The translations under genes and the position numbers were made by a program. DNA of 64,000 nucleotides from JAJDXW01 sp965223775 (GTDB lineage Bacteria > Pseudomonadota > Gammaproteobacteria > HK1). The notes under the pieces were generated by a model that was not told the DNA's origin, ran no database searches, and saw only the letters and a program-made list of their open reading frames with translations. Positions 36,156-43,983 of the stretch are shown in pieces. Location of the stretch: positions 4,650,001 through 4,714,000 of the forward strand of contig OZ245021.1 of NCBI GenBank assembly GCA_965223775.1, given 5' to 3'. Position 1 is the first letter of the stretch; each line of letters begins with the position of its first letter.

Positions 36156-36431
36156 TCAATGGTAGTCGACAAGGTCCACGTCCACGGCCTCGTTGTCCTC
36201 GAACCGGAAGACCACGCGCCAGTTCCCCGACACGCGGATGCTCCACAGACCGGCCATGTCGCCCTTCAACGGATGCAGACGGTAACCGGGTTGGGCAGCC
36301 AGATCGCCGGGATTGCGCGCCTCGTCCAACACGGTCAAGACGCGCCTCAGCTTCGGCACCAAGTCGCCCGGCAGTTGCCGACGACGATCCTGCTCGGCCA
36401 GGGCGCGAAGTCCCTTGTGCCTGATCCGCAT
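36156..36431 (-). CDS. HigB-type (RelE/ParE superfamily) toxin
   Basis: 91 residues. The fold pattern LRALAEQDRRRQLPGDLVPKLRRVLTVLDEARNPGDLAAQPGYRLHPLKGDMAGLWSIRVSGNWRVVFRFEDNEAVDVDLVDYH is diagnostic of HigB, which cleaves mRNA at the ribosome. It is the first gene of the pair and lies just inside the island's right boundary. Confidence 0.9.
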   Translation of the reverse strand: MRIRHKGLRALAEQDRRRQLPGDLVPKLRRVLTVLDEARNPGDLAAQPGYRLHPLKGDMAGLWSIRVSGNWRVVFRFEDNEAVDVDLVDYH

Positions 36432-36660
36432 GGTGCGATCGTCGCGTGTAACGTCCCGCGTTGCAATCGCTAATCCTCGCCCGGCAGCGCGGTGGGCGGC
36501 CGCGGAGGACGCGACTCCACGGGCTCCATGGCCCCACAGGGTCGCCCAAAGTCGCCCGACGTACCGCGCCGAAACAAGTACCCAAAGCGGTACCCGTACT
36601 GGACCGGCTGATGGAAAATATATTAGAATCAGCTAGTTGTATTCGGCTTGTCGCCGACGC

Positions 36661-36677
36661 GGTGGCCGCGTTTCCGG
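36661..36677. other. Island boundary direct repeat (att-like), right copy
   Basis: GGTGGCCGCGTTTCCGG, 16 of 17 identical to 26926-26942 in the same orientation. The distance between the two is 9735 bp. Recombination between them would leave one copy and an intact transporter frame. Confidence 0.7.
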
Positions 36678-37247
36678 CTGGCGTATGGCGAGCCACGCGA
36701 AGGCGATCGCGGCGATCACGAGGAAGGTGGTGAAGATCGCGCGCCACCCCGAGAGCCAGACAATCACCTGTCCGAGCGCCGGCGCGACAGTCGGGACCAG
36801 AATGAAGACCGCGAGCGCCATCGACATGAGGCGGCCCATGCGGGCACCTTCGTACTGGTCTCGCACGAGCGCCATGGTCACGACGCGTGGTCCCGCGACC
36901 CCGATCCCCTGAAGTATCCGCCCGGCGATCATCGCGTCGAACGTGGACGCGAATACGGACACCACGCACCCTGCCATGAACAGGGCGAGGCCGGCATGGA
37001 TGGCAGCCTTGCGTCCGATGCGGTCGGAGAGGGGGCCGAAGAGCATCTGGCCGATCCCGAGTCCCAGGAACAGGGAGGTGATGACGAACTGGACGTCGTT
37101 CGGGCGTGGGGCTCCGAGGTCGCGTCCGATCATCGGGAGCGCCGGCAGCATCGCGTCGGTCGAGAGCGCGACGAGCGACATCAGGAGGGCGATGAGGGGA
37201 ACGAACTCCGCATTTCGAAGCGCGGGTGTGTCCCCCTTCGTCCTCAT
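36661..37247 (-). pseudogene. Bcr/CflA drug efflux transporter, N-terminal half (split by the island)
   Basis: Residues 1-193 of a Bcr/CflA transporter: first six helices with STDAMLPALPMIGRDLG, GQMLFGPLSDRIGRKAAIHAGL (MFS motif A), and RILQGIGVAGPRVVTMALVRD. Native reading continues to RQPET at the 17-bp repeat. The frame then runs into island sequence (RPPRRRQAEYN) and stops at 36633. The other half is at 26298-26942. Confidence 0.88.
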
Positions 37248-37283
37248 CGGCGGCGCCGGTCCACGGTCACGGTCCCTCCCGAG

Positions 37284-37800
37284 TCATCCACCTTCGGTCT
37301 CGCACTCTGCACGTTCTCCGAGCTCACCGGCACGTCCCAACTCCGGCAGGACGTGTCGCATGAAGACACGGGCCGTGTCGTCCCCACGATACAAGATGCG
37401 GGTGTCCACAATGCTGAGACGGAGACCGAGCCCGGGTTCCTTGTCGTATGGGTCAACTACGCCGACCCGCCATCGGACTGCAACCGCGAGCCCTGGGACG
37501 AACGCATCGACATCATATGTGATTTCTGCGCGGTCATCTTGTCGTCGATATTCTCGAAGTCGACGGTTTCGATGGCCGCAGCCGCGTCTTCGTGGCGCTG
37601 GTGTGCACCACCGATGGGCAATGGAATTATCGCCACATCTTCCGTGGGGTGTCGTGTCCACTGTTCGGAACGGATTGCGTAAATCCTTGTTCTTCCCTCC
37701 TTCGTATTCAAACGGACTGCCACAACACCTGAATCCGGAATGCAGTGCTGGCACGTCACAATCCAAATCATGGGGATTATGTAGGAAAGTGCCGAAGCGC
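37284..37800 (-). pseudogene. Trypsin-like peptidase-type protein, frameshifted remnant
   Basis: The frame through 37800-37520 reads SYIIPMIWIVTCQHCIPDSGVVAVRLNTKEGRTRIYAIRSEQW and PTEDVAIIPLPI. This resembles trypsin-like peptidases, with His in TCQHC and Asp in EDVAI as the first two triad members. It then degenerates, and a second frame (EITYDVDAFVPGLAV onward) looks like the continuation. No GDSGG serine motif is seen. Assignment is tentative. Confidence 0.35.
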
Positions 37801-38026
37801 CCTCACTCAGGGCGCCGTTTCGGCCGGGGGATGTAGCGCACTTTCTCGGGCTGGGTAAGCGCCTCGACCGCCTCCTCGAACGTCGCCCGGACCCGCATGT
37901 CCTCGTCAAGTTCCGCCTTCGACGGCTGGTACGTCGGGGCCACCACGTCCACTTGAGATACGGAAAAATTACAAGAAAGTGCCGACGGCGTCACGGGGGG
38001 CTTCGGCACTTTCATACATAATCCCC
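37772..38026. repeat. Inverted repeat pair of about 26 bp flanking 200 bp
   Basis: GGGGATTATGTA followed by GGAAAGTGCCGAAGC at 37772-37797 recurs inverted, with one mismatch, at 38000-38026. The enclosed segment holds the YQPSKAE small gene. The arms form the ends of two neighbouring frames, so a past inversion or duplication is possible. Confidence 0.5.
37803..38015 (-). CDS. Small YQPSKAE-motif protein, copy 1
   Basis: Up to 70 residues from ATG 38015; a GTG at 37952 gives a 49-residue form closer to the family core (DVVAPTYQPSKAELDEDMRV, then FEEAVEALTQPEKVRYIPRPKR). A second member is 1 kb away (38828-39004). I recognise this as a small uncharacterised family found on mobile DNA but know no function. 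It overlaps the 3' end of the preceding frame. Confidence 0.5.
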   Translation of the reverse strand: MKVPKPPVTPSALSCNFSVSQVDVVAPTYQPSKAELDEDMRVRATFEEAVEALTQPEKVRYIPRPKRRPE

Positions 38027-38286
38027 CAAATCATCGCCAAGTAATAGACGGCCCCAGTCTCAGGATCTGGTTCCGATTTCCCTTCGGCGAATTCTATCGG
38101 CGCATGTACATGGATAAAGCCCGTCGCTTCGACATCGAAGTCCACGTTAGTGCCATCGTAGTACGGCTGAGGATCTGACAGAGATGATCCTTCCGGCAGC
38201 TTTCCGATAGCCACTATGGCTTTTTTCACTTTACTCAATGGGCCTGCTGCCACCATCTTACTCAAACTCGTCGACGTTCCCATCAT
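37969..38286 (-). CDS. Hypothetical protein
   Basis: 105 residues, no recognised domain. The composition looks genuine (SKVKKAIVAIGKLPEGSSLSDPQPYYDGTNVDFDVEATGFIHVHAPIEFAEGK), with alternating strand-like segments. The last approximately 20 residues lie in the inverted-repeat arm, so the native C-terminus may have been replaced. It lies 21 bp after the Doc fragment on the same strand. Base composition is more AT-rich than the flanks. Confidence 0.5.
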   Translation of the reverse strand: MMGTSTSLSKMVAAGPLSKVKKAIVAIGKLPEGSSLSDPQPYYDGTNVDFDVEATGFIHVHAPIEFAEGKSEPDPETGAVYYLAMIWGIMYESAEAPRDAVGTFL

Positions 38287-38307
38287 CGTCTTCCGTTTTC
38301 TCAGTGA

Positions 38308-38517
38308 CTATACGTCATCCGGCCGGGCCAAGCGTGCACGAAACCACTCTACAAGGTCCTCGTAACTTGTTTCGCCGCGTGCGATGCTGGTAATGGTGTC
38401 CGCGATCACATTGTCGTCTTCAACGAATTCGTAGCCGCTTCTCTGTACCAACAATTCGACCAAATGGAGTGCCGTTCGCTTGTTACCGTCCGAAAGCCCA
38501 TGGTTGCAAACAATCAT
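38308..38517 (-). pseudogene. Doc/Fic-type toxin, C-terminal fragment
   Basis: 69 residues: CNHGLSDGNKRTALHLVELLVQRSGYEFVEDDNVIADTITSIARGETSYEDLVEWFRARL. The active-site motif HxxxDGNKRTA has the form NHGLSDGNKRTA, as in Doc proteins that phosphorylate or AMPylate targets. The N-terminal half of the fold is missing, because upstream sequence is not homologous. No antitoxin is adjacent. Confidence 0.7.
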
Positions 38518-38617
38518 TGAAGTTGATCCCTGTCATCAGAATATGATATGGTTCGGGACTGGACTTGGACGACGGTACACTAGGATGGTGTACGGGACGA
38601 AAGCGGGAAGAAATAAG

Positions 38618-38815
38618 ATGGAAAGGTCTCGGCCAATTGAACGGTTAGCCGATGCATTGCAAGAGTGCTTAAACGAAGCTACGGAACGCGGTGCACAGAA
38701 GGCAGCAGCAACCATCAAAGAGGAAATAACCCCGCGTCTTGATCGCCAAGACGAAACTCTTCGTCTCATATGGCGGCAAATGAAAGGCAATGGTCGTTTG
38801 CCGATTGATAAGTGA
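38618..38815 (+). CDS. Small helical/coiled-coil hypothetical protein
   Basis: 65 residues from ATG 38618, preceded by GGGAAGAAAT. The sequence RPIERLADALQECLNEATERGAQKAAATIKEEITPRLDRQDETLRLIWRQMKG is almost entirely helix with heptad spacing. It is the first of three small same-strand frames and AT-richer than its surroundings. Function unknown. Confidence 0.5.
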   Translation: MERSRPIERLADALQECLNEATERGAQKAAATIKEEITPRLDRQDETLRLIWRQMKGNGRLPIDK

Positions 38816-38827
38816 ATGAGGGACGAC

Positions 38828-39004
38828 ATGGCCAAATGAGACAACAAGCGCAAACTCGAAATAATCGACTCGCGCTACCAACCCTCGAAAGCGGAGTTGG
38901 AGGAAGAATTCACGCTGCCGGACATGACTCCGGAGGAAGCGTTACGGAAGCTCCTGGAGCCGGTGGACGTGGTGATGGTGGAAGGGCCGGGGGAATTGTC
39001 GTGA
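38828..39004 (+). pseudogene. Small YQPSKAE-motif protein, copy 2, with an in-frame TGA at codon 4
   Basis: ATG 38828 gives MAK, TGA (38837-38839), then DNKRKLEIIDSRYQPSKAELEEEFTLPDMTPEEALRKLLEPVDVVMVEG. The part behind the stop is clearly a member of the same family as 37803-38015. No good alternative start lies between. It is either inactivated by the stop or starts at a rare codon. Its end overlaps the next GTG (GTGA), suggesting former coupling. Confidence 0.55.
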
Positions 39005-39102
39005 GCGGCGCGGAAATATGGATCGCCGTTATTATTGCAGCGATTAGATCGACCGTTACATTTATTTTGCCGTATATTGTTAGAGGAATAAAGACGCGGT
39101 AG
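39001..39102 (+). CDS. 33-residue putative membrane peptide
   Basis: GTG 39001 overlaps the stop of the YQPSKAE gene. The peptide is one hydrophobic segment (EIWIAVIIAAIRSTVTFILPYIV) with a basic tail RGIKTR, the shape of a small inner-membrane protein. It is short, so support comes from the overlap and the transmembrane pattern. The dispersed repeat begins 7 bp after its stop. Confidence 0.35.
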   Translation: MSGAEIWIAVIIAAIRSTVTFILPYIVRGIKTR

Positions 39103-39108
39103 TGCCGC

Positions 39109-39316
39109 CCAGCCCGCAAATCTCACCAGCTTCCTGCTGCGGACGCCGATCCATGCGCTGTGACAGGCCGTACTCCCTCAAGCCGCTTCGACAGCGCGAA
39201 CGCGCTAGTGTCGACTACGCCTTCGCCAGCGCGTACGCGCTCCTTCGGTCCGTGCGGCCTGTCACAGCGCCGTCTCGCCGCCCTCGCGACGAAAGCTGGT
39301 GAGATTTCCGGGCTGG
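39109..39316. repeat. MITE-like element, complete copy 3
   Basis: 208 bp with approximately 24-bp terminal inverted repeats (CCAGCCCGCAAATCTCACC at the left; the reverse complement of the right end reads CCAGCCCGGAAATCTCACC). The interior is itself palindromic, with CTGTGACAGGCCG near one end and CGGCCTGTCACAGCG near the other. It encodes nothing. Copies 1 and 2 are at 19005 and 23211. It supplies the 3' end of the gene at 39262-39510. Confidence 0.85.
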
Positions 39317-39510
39317 CGATTTGCCAATACCTTCATGGCTTTCCGGCGCTTAACCGAGGTTTTCATGATGATCCGCTCGGACGTCGGGGTCACAACGCTA
39401 GCGCGTTTGCTCCTGGAAACGGTTTGTCCTTGCGAGCTATCGCGACCAGTCTTCACGACCTGTTTGGACTGCGTTCTCCCGGACCGCGACGTTTTCAGAT
39501 TCTTTGTCAT
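39262..39510 (-). CDS. Small basic hypothetical protein, 3' end replaced by the MITE-like element
   Basis: 82 residues from ATG 39510. A basic N-terminus (KNLKTSRSGRTQSKQVVKTGRD) is followed by SERIIMKTSVKRRKAMKVLANR, which resembles short uncharacterised proteins ending in a KRREAMKxLADR-type motif. The family normally ends there. Here the frame runs 15 codons into the dispersed repeat (PGNLTSFRREGGETAL) before a stop. Function unknown. Confidence 0.5.
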   Translation of the reverse strand: MTKNLKTSRSGRTQSKQVVKTGRDSSQGQTVSRSKRASVVTPTSERIIMKTSVKRRKAMKVLANRQPGNLTSFRREGGETAL

Positions 39511-39934
39511 CGCTTGACCCTTCAAGACCGGATACCTGGATCTCGATACGCATCATATCAAGCCAAACTTGCATGTCCAAAGCTATCCCATCGTTCCCAT
39601 CGTCCACATGGCCTCGACCCCAGCGTGGGCAAGCGGGCTTCGACTGTACCACCGCGTCCCAGTCCCGGCCCTGCATATCTCCCACCGACCTGCCGTCGCC
39701 ACCCATCCCCTGCGTGTTCACCCCGTCGTGGCCGAGCGGGGGTCGGGGCCGGGCGGGCGCGCGCCGGCCGGAGGCGCAGGCCGTGGACTGGGCGGTGGCC
39801 CACCTCTCCGAGCGCGAGGCCGAGGTGTACAGGGACGTTGCCACCCGCCGCCATGCGTGCCTGTTCCTGCGTGCCACGTCCGGTGTTTCGCAGCGGGAGA
39901 GCACCGCGCAGAGGCAGCACGTTATCATCCGTCG
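39511..39934. other. Region without a clear gene; possible relaxase-like scrap
   Basis: Around 39765-39850 the plus strand reads AVDWAVAHLSEREAEVYRDV, reminiscent of a short stretch of MobF/TraI-type relaxases, but it is too short to rely on. On the minus strand a DMQVWLDMMRIEIQVSGLEG segment also looks protein-like. Nothing complete is visible. Confidence 0.3.
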
Positions 39935-40924
39935 ATGAACATCGCGGTGCCTTTTCCGGAAGAACGTCCGGCCGGTTACGAATGGCTCCCGGACGAAGTC
40001 CCCTTCGATCCGGACAAGCACCTGGCGCTCGAGCCGCCGGCAAGCGTGATCGACTTGGCCGAACTTGGCTACAGCGAGGCCGAGATCGAGTCGACGGCCA
40101 CCCCGGTTGGGGCTTCGGCGCCATTCCGGGTGCTTTCCGACGCGGGCGCCGAGATCATGCTGGACACCGCCCGCCGCCTGCGACTGTGGGCGGTACGCGC
40201 CGGCAATCGCATCGAGAACGTCGTCCGGGGCGGCTGCTACCGATCTCGCTGGCTGCGGGATCTGTGCATCAGCCCGGAGGTCACGGAGGCGATGTGCGAC
40301 ATCTACGGCACCCGCGTCGCCCCGCATTCGATGCCCGTGCAGCTCGGTCACCTGAACTTCGAGCCTGCCAATCCGGCCGAGGCGGTCGACAAGTGGCATC
40401 ACGACACCGTACCGCTGGACTACGTCATGATGGTGACGGACCCGACCCGGGTTGCGGGAGGCCGGTTCGAGTACTTCCTGGGCACGAAGGCCGAAGCCGC
40501 CGCGCTCGCCGCCCAAGGCAGGACCCCACCGCCGGATCGGGTCGCGGTCCCGGATTTTCCCGGCCCCGGTCACGCCATCGCCCTGCACGGCAACATGGTC
40601 GTGCACCGCGCCGCCCCCCTCGCCGCGCCGGCAGAGCGCGTCACCATGGTCAATGCCTATGTCGCCCTGGACCGGAGCCGGGGCGACCAGAGCCGCGTCC
40701 GCGATCTCATGGGTGTCGACGATGCGGCGGTGCTCTATACGGAATGGGCCAGACACGTCGCCTGGCGCGCGCAGGGGCGGCTCGGCACGCTGATAGAGAC
40801 CTTGCCCTTCCATCAGGAGCCGGATGCGGTCATTGCCCGTCTGGAAGCGGCGATCGAGGACGTACGACAGGCGATCGACGACATGCGGGCTGGCCCACGA
40901 GAAGCCGAACATTACGAGCGCTGA
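39935..40924 (+). CDS. Putative 2-oxoglutarate/Fe(II)-dependent oxygenase
   Basis: 329 residues from ATG 39935. The pattern WHHDTVPLDYVMMVTD (His-x-Asp), then HGNMVVHRAAPL (distal His) and an Arg/Asn strand VTMVNAYVALDR, fits the double-stranded beta-helix fold of phytanoyl-CoA-type dioxygenases. The N-terminal 100 residues match nothing I know. The MOSC protein 47 bp downstream may be co-transcribed. The substrate is unknown, and the family call rests on the motif spacing. Confidence 0.6.
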   Translation: MNIAVPFPEERPAGYEWLPDEVPFDPDKHLALEPPASVIDLAELGYSEAEIESTATPVGASAPFRVLSDAGAEIMLDTARRLRLWAVRAGNRIENVVRGGCYRSRWLRDLCISPEVTEAMCDIYGTRVAPHSMPVQLGHLNFEPANPAEAVDKWHHDTVPLDYVMMVTDPTRVAGGRFEYFLGTKAEAAALAAQGRTPPPDRVAVPDFPGPGHAIALHGNMVVHRAAPLAAPAERVTMVNAYVALDRSRGDQSRVRDLMGVDDAAVLYTEWARHVAWRAQGRLGTLIETLPFHQEPDAVIARLEAAIEDVRQAIDDMRAGPREAEHYER

Positions 40925-40971
40925 GGGACGGCGGGGGTCGCCCACCGGAACGGCAAGCCAGGAACAGGACA

Positions 40972-41520
40972 ATGCGATTTCTGGACACAGACGAACTCGA
41001 AGCGGGCCTGCCGGACATTCTGGCTTCACCCAAGGACGAAGGGGTTGTCGCGATGATCGTTCGCCGACCGGACACGGGCGAGCGAGAAGTCGTGGATTCG
41101 GGCGAGCTGGACGTCTCCCAAGGTCTCGTCGGCGACAACTGGCGCTCGCGCGGGAGCCGTATGACGGGCGACGGCTCGGCTCATCCGGAGATGCAGCTCA
41201 ATCTGATGAACTCCCGGGTCATCGCGTTGGTGGCCGGGTCCGAGGACCGGTGGGCACTCGCCGGCGATCAGTTCTTCGTTGATCTGAACCTCGCCAAGGA
41301 GAACCTTCCCGCCGGCACCCGGCTCGCCATGGGTTCGGCGATTGTGGAAGTGACCGCGGTTCCGCACCTTGGCTGCAAGAAATTCGTCGCCCGGTTCGGG
41401 ATGGAAGCGATGAAGTTCGTGAACTCCCGGCGCGGAAAGAAGCTTTGCCTTCGGGGCATCAATTCCAAGGTCGTGACGTCTGGTCGTGTCAGTACCGGGG
41501 ACAAGGTTCGAAGGGTGTAG
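40972..41520 (+). CDS. MOSC-domain protein
   Basis: 182 residues from ATG 40972 (AGGAACAGGACA upstream). MOSC features: SQGLVGDNWRSRG, HPEMQLNLMNSRVIALVAG, LAGDQFFVDLNLAKENLPAGTRLAMGSAIVEVTAVPHLGCKKFVARFG, with the conserved Cys in HLGCKKF, and the end RGINSKVVTSGRVSTGDKV. MOSC proteins handle sulfur or molybdenum cofactor chemistry. The exact role of this stand-alone type is not known. Confidence 0.82.
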   Translation: MRFLDTDELEAGLPDILASPKDEGVVAMIVRRPDTGEREVVDSGELDVSQGLVGDNWRSRGSRMTGDGSAHPEMQLNLMNSRVIALVAGSEDRWALAGDQFFVDLNLAKENLPAGTRLAMGSAIVEVTAVPHLGCKKFVARFGMEAMKFVNSRRGKKLCLRGINSKVVTSGRVSTGDKVRRV

Positions 41521-41607
41521 CAGAGTCCTCGCCAGACCTTCGCGGCGGGAAGTCTCGCGACGGCTCCCACGGATCCGGCGACACCCTTGCCTCGAACGAA
41601 CGAGTCG

Positions 41608-41772
41608 TCACTGTCCGGCAAGGGACACACCCTCCACGATGTGCCGCTGAATGGCATCGGCGCAATCGGCCATGAAATCCTTGAAGGCCTCGCCGAATTC
41701 TTGAACGAAGTCGTCCTGCCCGCGAACGCCGACCCCAAACGTCAGCGAATCGGAACTCGACTTTCCGATCAA
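41608..41772 (-). CDS. Hypothetical fragment or small protein
   Basis: Read from TTG 41772, a 54-residue frame ends DDFVQEFGEAFKDFMADCADAIQRHIVEGVSLAGQ, an amphipathic helix with believable composition. There is no ATG and the region before the TTG contains a stop, so it may be the 3' end of a lost gene. The rest of 41521-41912 shows nothing else. Confidence 0.3.
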   Translation of the reverse strand: MIGKSSSDSLTFGVGVRGQDDFVQEFGEAFKDFMADCADAIQRHIVEGVSLAGQ

Positions 41773-41912
41773 GAAAAAATTTCAGAGTTTGCGAGGCGGG
41801 GATTCTGCTACACTGGATCAGGTCGATATCACTGGTCCCGGCGGCGCCCGTCACCTTACTGCAGCGTCACCAAGCGTGGCCTCAATCGTGGACAAGAAAG
41901 GGATGCATTTCA

Positions 41913-43009
41913 ATGGCATCAGAGAACAGTACCGGCGACCGAGGTCGCCGATCGGGCGGGGGGCCCCCACTCCCTCCCGATTTCGAGGAACTGATCCGTC
42001 GTGTGTCGGCTCAGATCAAGCAGATCTTTCCGGGTGGTCGTGCGAGATCAAGCAGATCTTTCCGGGTGGTCGTGCGAGCGGAGTGATCATCCTCGGCGCG
42101 CTCGTCCTGGCCGCCCTGGGCGCTTGGACAGCCTACTACACCGTACCCAGCGACTCCGTGGCCGTGGTTCAACGTTTCGGCAGATACATCAAGGAAGTTC
42201 CTCCGGGCCTGCATTTCAAGCTGCCACTGGGCATCGATGAGGCGACGATCGTTCCCGTCAAACGGCAGTTGAAGCAGGAATTCGGCTTCACCACCCCGGG
42301 CGCCGGCGACCGATTTCAGATCCCTCGCCGCGGCGAGCAAAGGCGGGAAACCCAGATGGTGACCGGTGATCTGAATGCCGCCCTGGTGGAATGGGTGGTG
42401 CAATACCGCATCTCGGATCCGAGCAAATTCCTGTTCGAGGTTCGAGAACCGAGGGAAACGCTGCGCTACGTTTCCGAATCCGTCATGCGGGAGGTTGTCG
42501 GCGATCGCACCGTGGACGAAGTGATTACCATCGGCCGACAGGAAATCGAAACGCAGGCGCTGACCAAGATGCAGGCGCTGTCGACCAAGTACGCAATGGG
42601 GATCAGCATCGATCAGGTGCAATTGAAGAACATCAATCCGCCCCGGCCGGTGCAGGAGTCGTTCAACGAGGTCAACCAGGCCCAGCAGGAAAAAGAGAAG
42701 CTGATCAACGAAGCCCGGCGCGATTACAACAAGGTGATCCCCCTGGCCGAAGGCGAAAAGGATCAGCGGATCCGCGAGGCCGATGGCTATCGGCTCAAGA
42801 GGATCAATGAAGCGGAGGGCGATGTCGCCCGGTTCAGCGCCCTCTTGGCCGAATACAGCAAGGCACCGGAGGTCACCCGCCGGCGCATCTATATCGAGAC
42901 CATGCAGGACGTCATGCCGCACATACGCTCCAAGATTGTTGTCGATGACCAGGCGCACGGCATCTTGCCGCTGCTGAATCTCGACCCCCGGCAAGGAGAC
43001 AAGCCATGA
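41913..43009 (+). pseudogene. hflK: HflK, frameshifted by a 32-bp tandem duplication
   Basis: ATG 41913 opens the native N-terminus (MASENSTGDRGRRSGGGPP, then DFEELIRRVSAQIKQIFPGGRA). A 32-bp segment at 42011-42042 is repeated exactly at 42043-42074. As 32 is not a multiple of three, the frame is lost there, and the rest of HflK follows in another frame (SGVIILGALVLAALGAWTAYYTVPSDSVAVVQRFGRY, then the SPFH/band-7 domain). Removing one copy restores a full-length protein. HflK and HflC form the membrane complex that controls FtsH. The downstream hflC is intact. An assembly or sequencing artefact is possible. Confidence 0.85.
42011..42074. repeat. Exact 32-bp tandem duplication within hflK
   Basis: Two identical adjacent 32-bp units, each starting AGATCAAGCAGATCTTTCCG and ending GGTCGTGCG. 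The first codes for QIKQIFPGGRA in the original frame, the second for the same residues in the downstream frame. Confidence 0.95.
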
Positions 43010-43983
43010 CTGGAATATTGCGACTGGCCATATTGGTGGTCTTGGGTGTAGTGGCCTTCGTCTCGTGGAACTCGCTCTATACGGTGAGCGAAGTCGAGCA
43101 GGTGATTATCACCCAGTTCGGCAAGCCCATTGGCGATCCCGTAACGACCGCCGGCCTGCAGATCAAGGTGCCCTTTGTCCAGGACGTCAATCCGATCGAC
43201 AAACGGATTCTCGAGTGGGACGGCAGTCCATCGGACATGCCAACCAAGGACAAGCTCTACATCTCGGTCGACCTCTTCGCCCGGTGGCGGATTACCGATC
43301 CTCTCCAGTACTTCTTGCGGTTGCGCGACGAACGCAGCGCTCAGTCCCGCCTGGACGATATTCTGGGCAGCGAAACCCGCAACGCCGTCGCCAAGCATGA
43401 GCTGATCGAAATCATCCGCACGACCAAGGATCGCGTGCCGCTGCGCGACACCCTCTTGACCGATGCCGAACGGGATCTGGAGATGGGGGCGCTGGTGCCG
43501 ATCCAGAAGGGACGCAAGCTGGTCGAACAGGAAATATTTGCCGCGGCCGCTGACAAGGTGCGTGTGTTTGGTATCGAACTGCTCGACATCCGGTTCAAGC
43601 GGATCAACTACAACGAAAGCGTGCGCCCGAAGATCTACGATCGAATGATCAGCGAACGGCGTCAGATCGCGGAACGCTTTCTGTCGGAAGGCAACGGCGA
43701 GGCGGCCAGAATCCGCGGCAATCGGGTGCGCGACCTGAACAAGATTCAGTCCGAGGCCTACCGGCAGGTCGAGGAGATCCGCGGCGTCGCGGACGCCAAG
43801 GCCACGGAAATCTACGCCAGGGCCTACAACCAGAGTCCCGAAGCGGTAGAGTTCTATGAATTCACCCGAACCATGCAGTCCTACAAGTCCCTCATCGCCG
43901 CAAACACCACCCTTGTCCTTTCCACAGACAGTGACCTCTTCAAGTTCTTGAAGGGTATGACCCCCGATGGCGACAACCGATGA
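43006..43983 (+). CDS. hflC: HflC, SPFH-domain regulator of FtsH
   Basis: 325 residues, start overlapping the hflK stop (ATGA). One N-terminal membrane helix (RLAILVVLGVVAFVSW), then the SPFH domain (EVEQVIITQFGKPIG; LYISVDLFARWRITDPLQYF; RLDDILGSETRNAVAKHELIEII), then a long coiled coil (SERRQIAERFLSEGNGEAARIRGNRVRDLNKIQSEAYRQVEEIRGVADAKATEIYARAYNQSPE) and the YKSLIAANTTLVLSTDSDLFKFLK end. All are as expected for HflC. Confidence 0.93.
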   Translation: MTGILRLAILVVLGVVAFVSWNSLYTVSEVEQVIITQFGKPIGDPVTTAGLQIKVPFVQDVNPIDKRILEWDGSPSDMPTKDKLYISVDLFARWRITDPLQYFLRLRDERSAQSRLDDILGSETRNAVAKHELIEIIRTTKDRVPLRDTLLTDAERDLEMGALVPIQKGRKLVEQEIFAAAADKVRVFGIELLDIRFKRINYNESVRPKIYDRMISERRQIAERFLSEGNGEAARIRGNRVRDLNKIQSEAYRQVEEIRGVADAKATEIYARAYNQSPEAVEFYEFTRTMQSYKSLIAANTTLVLSTDSDLFKFLKGMTPDGDNR

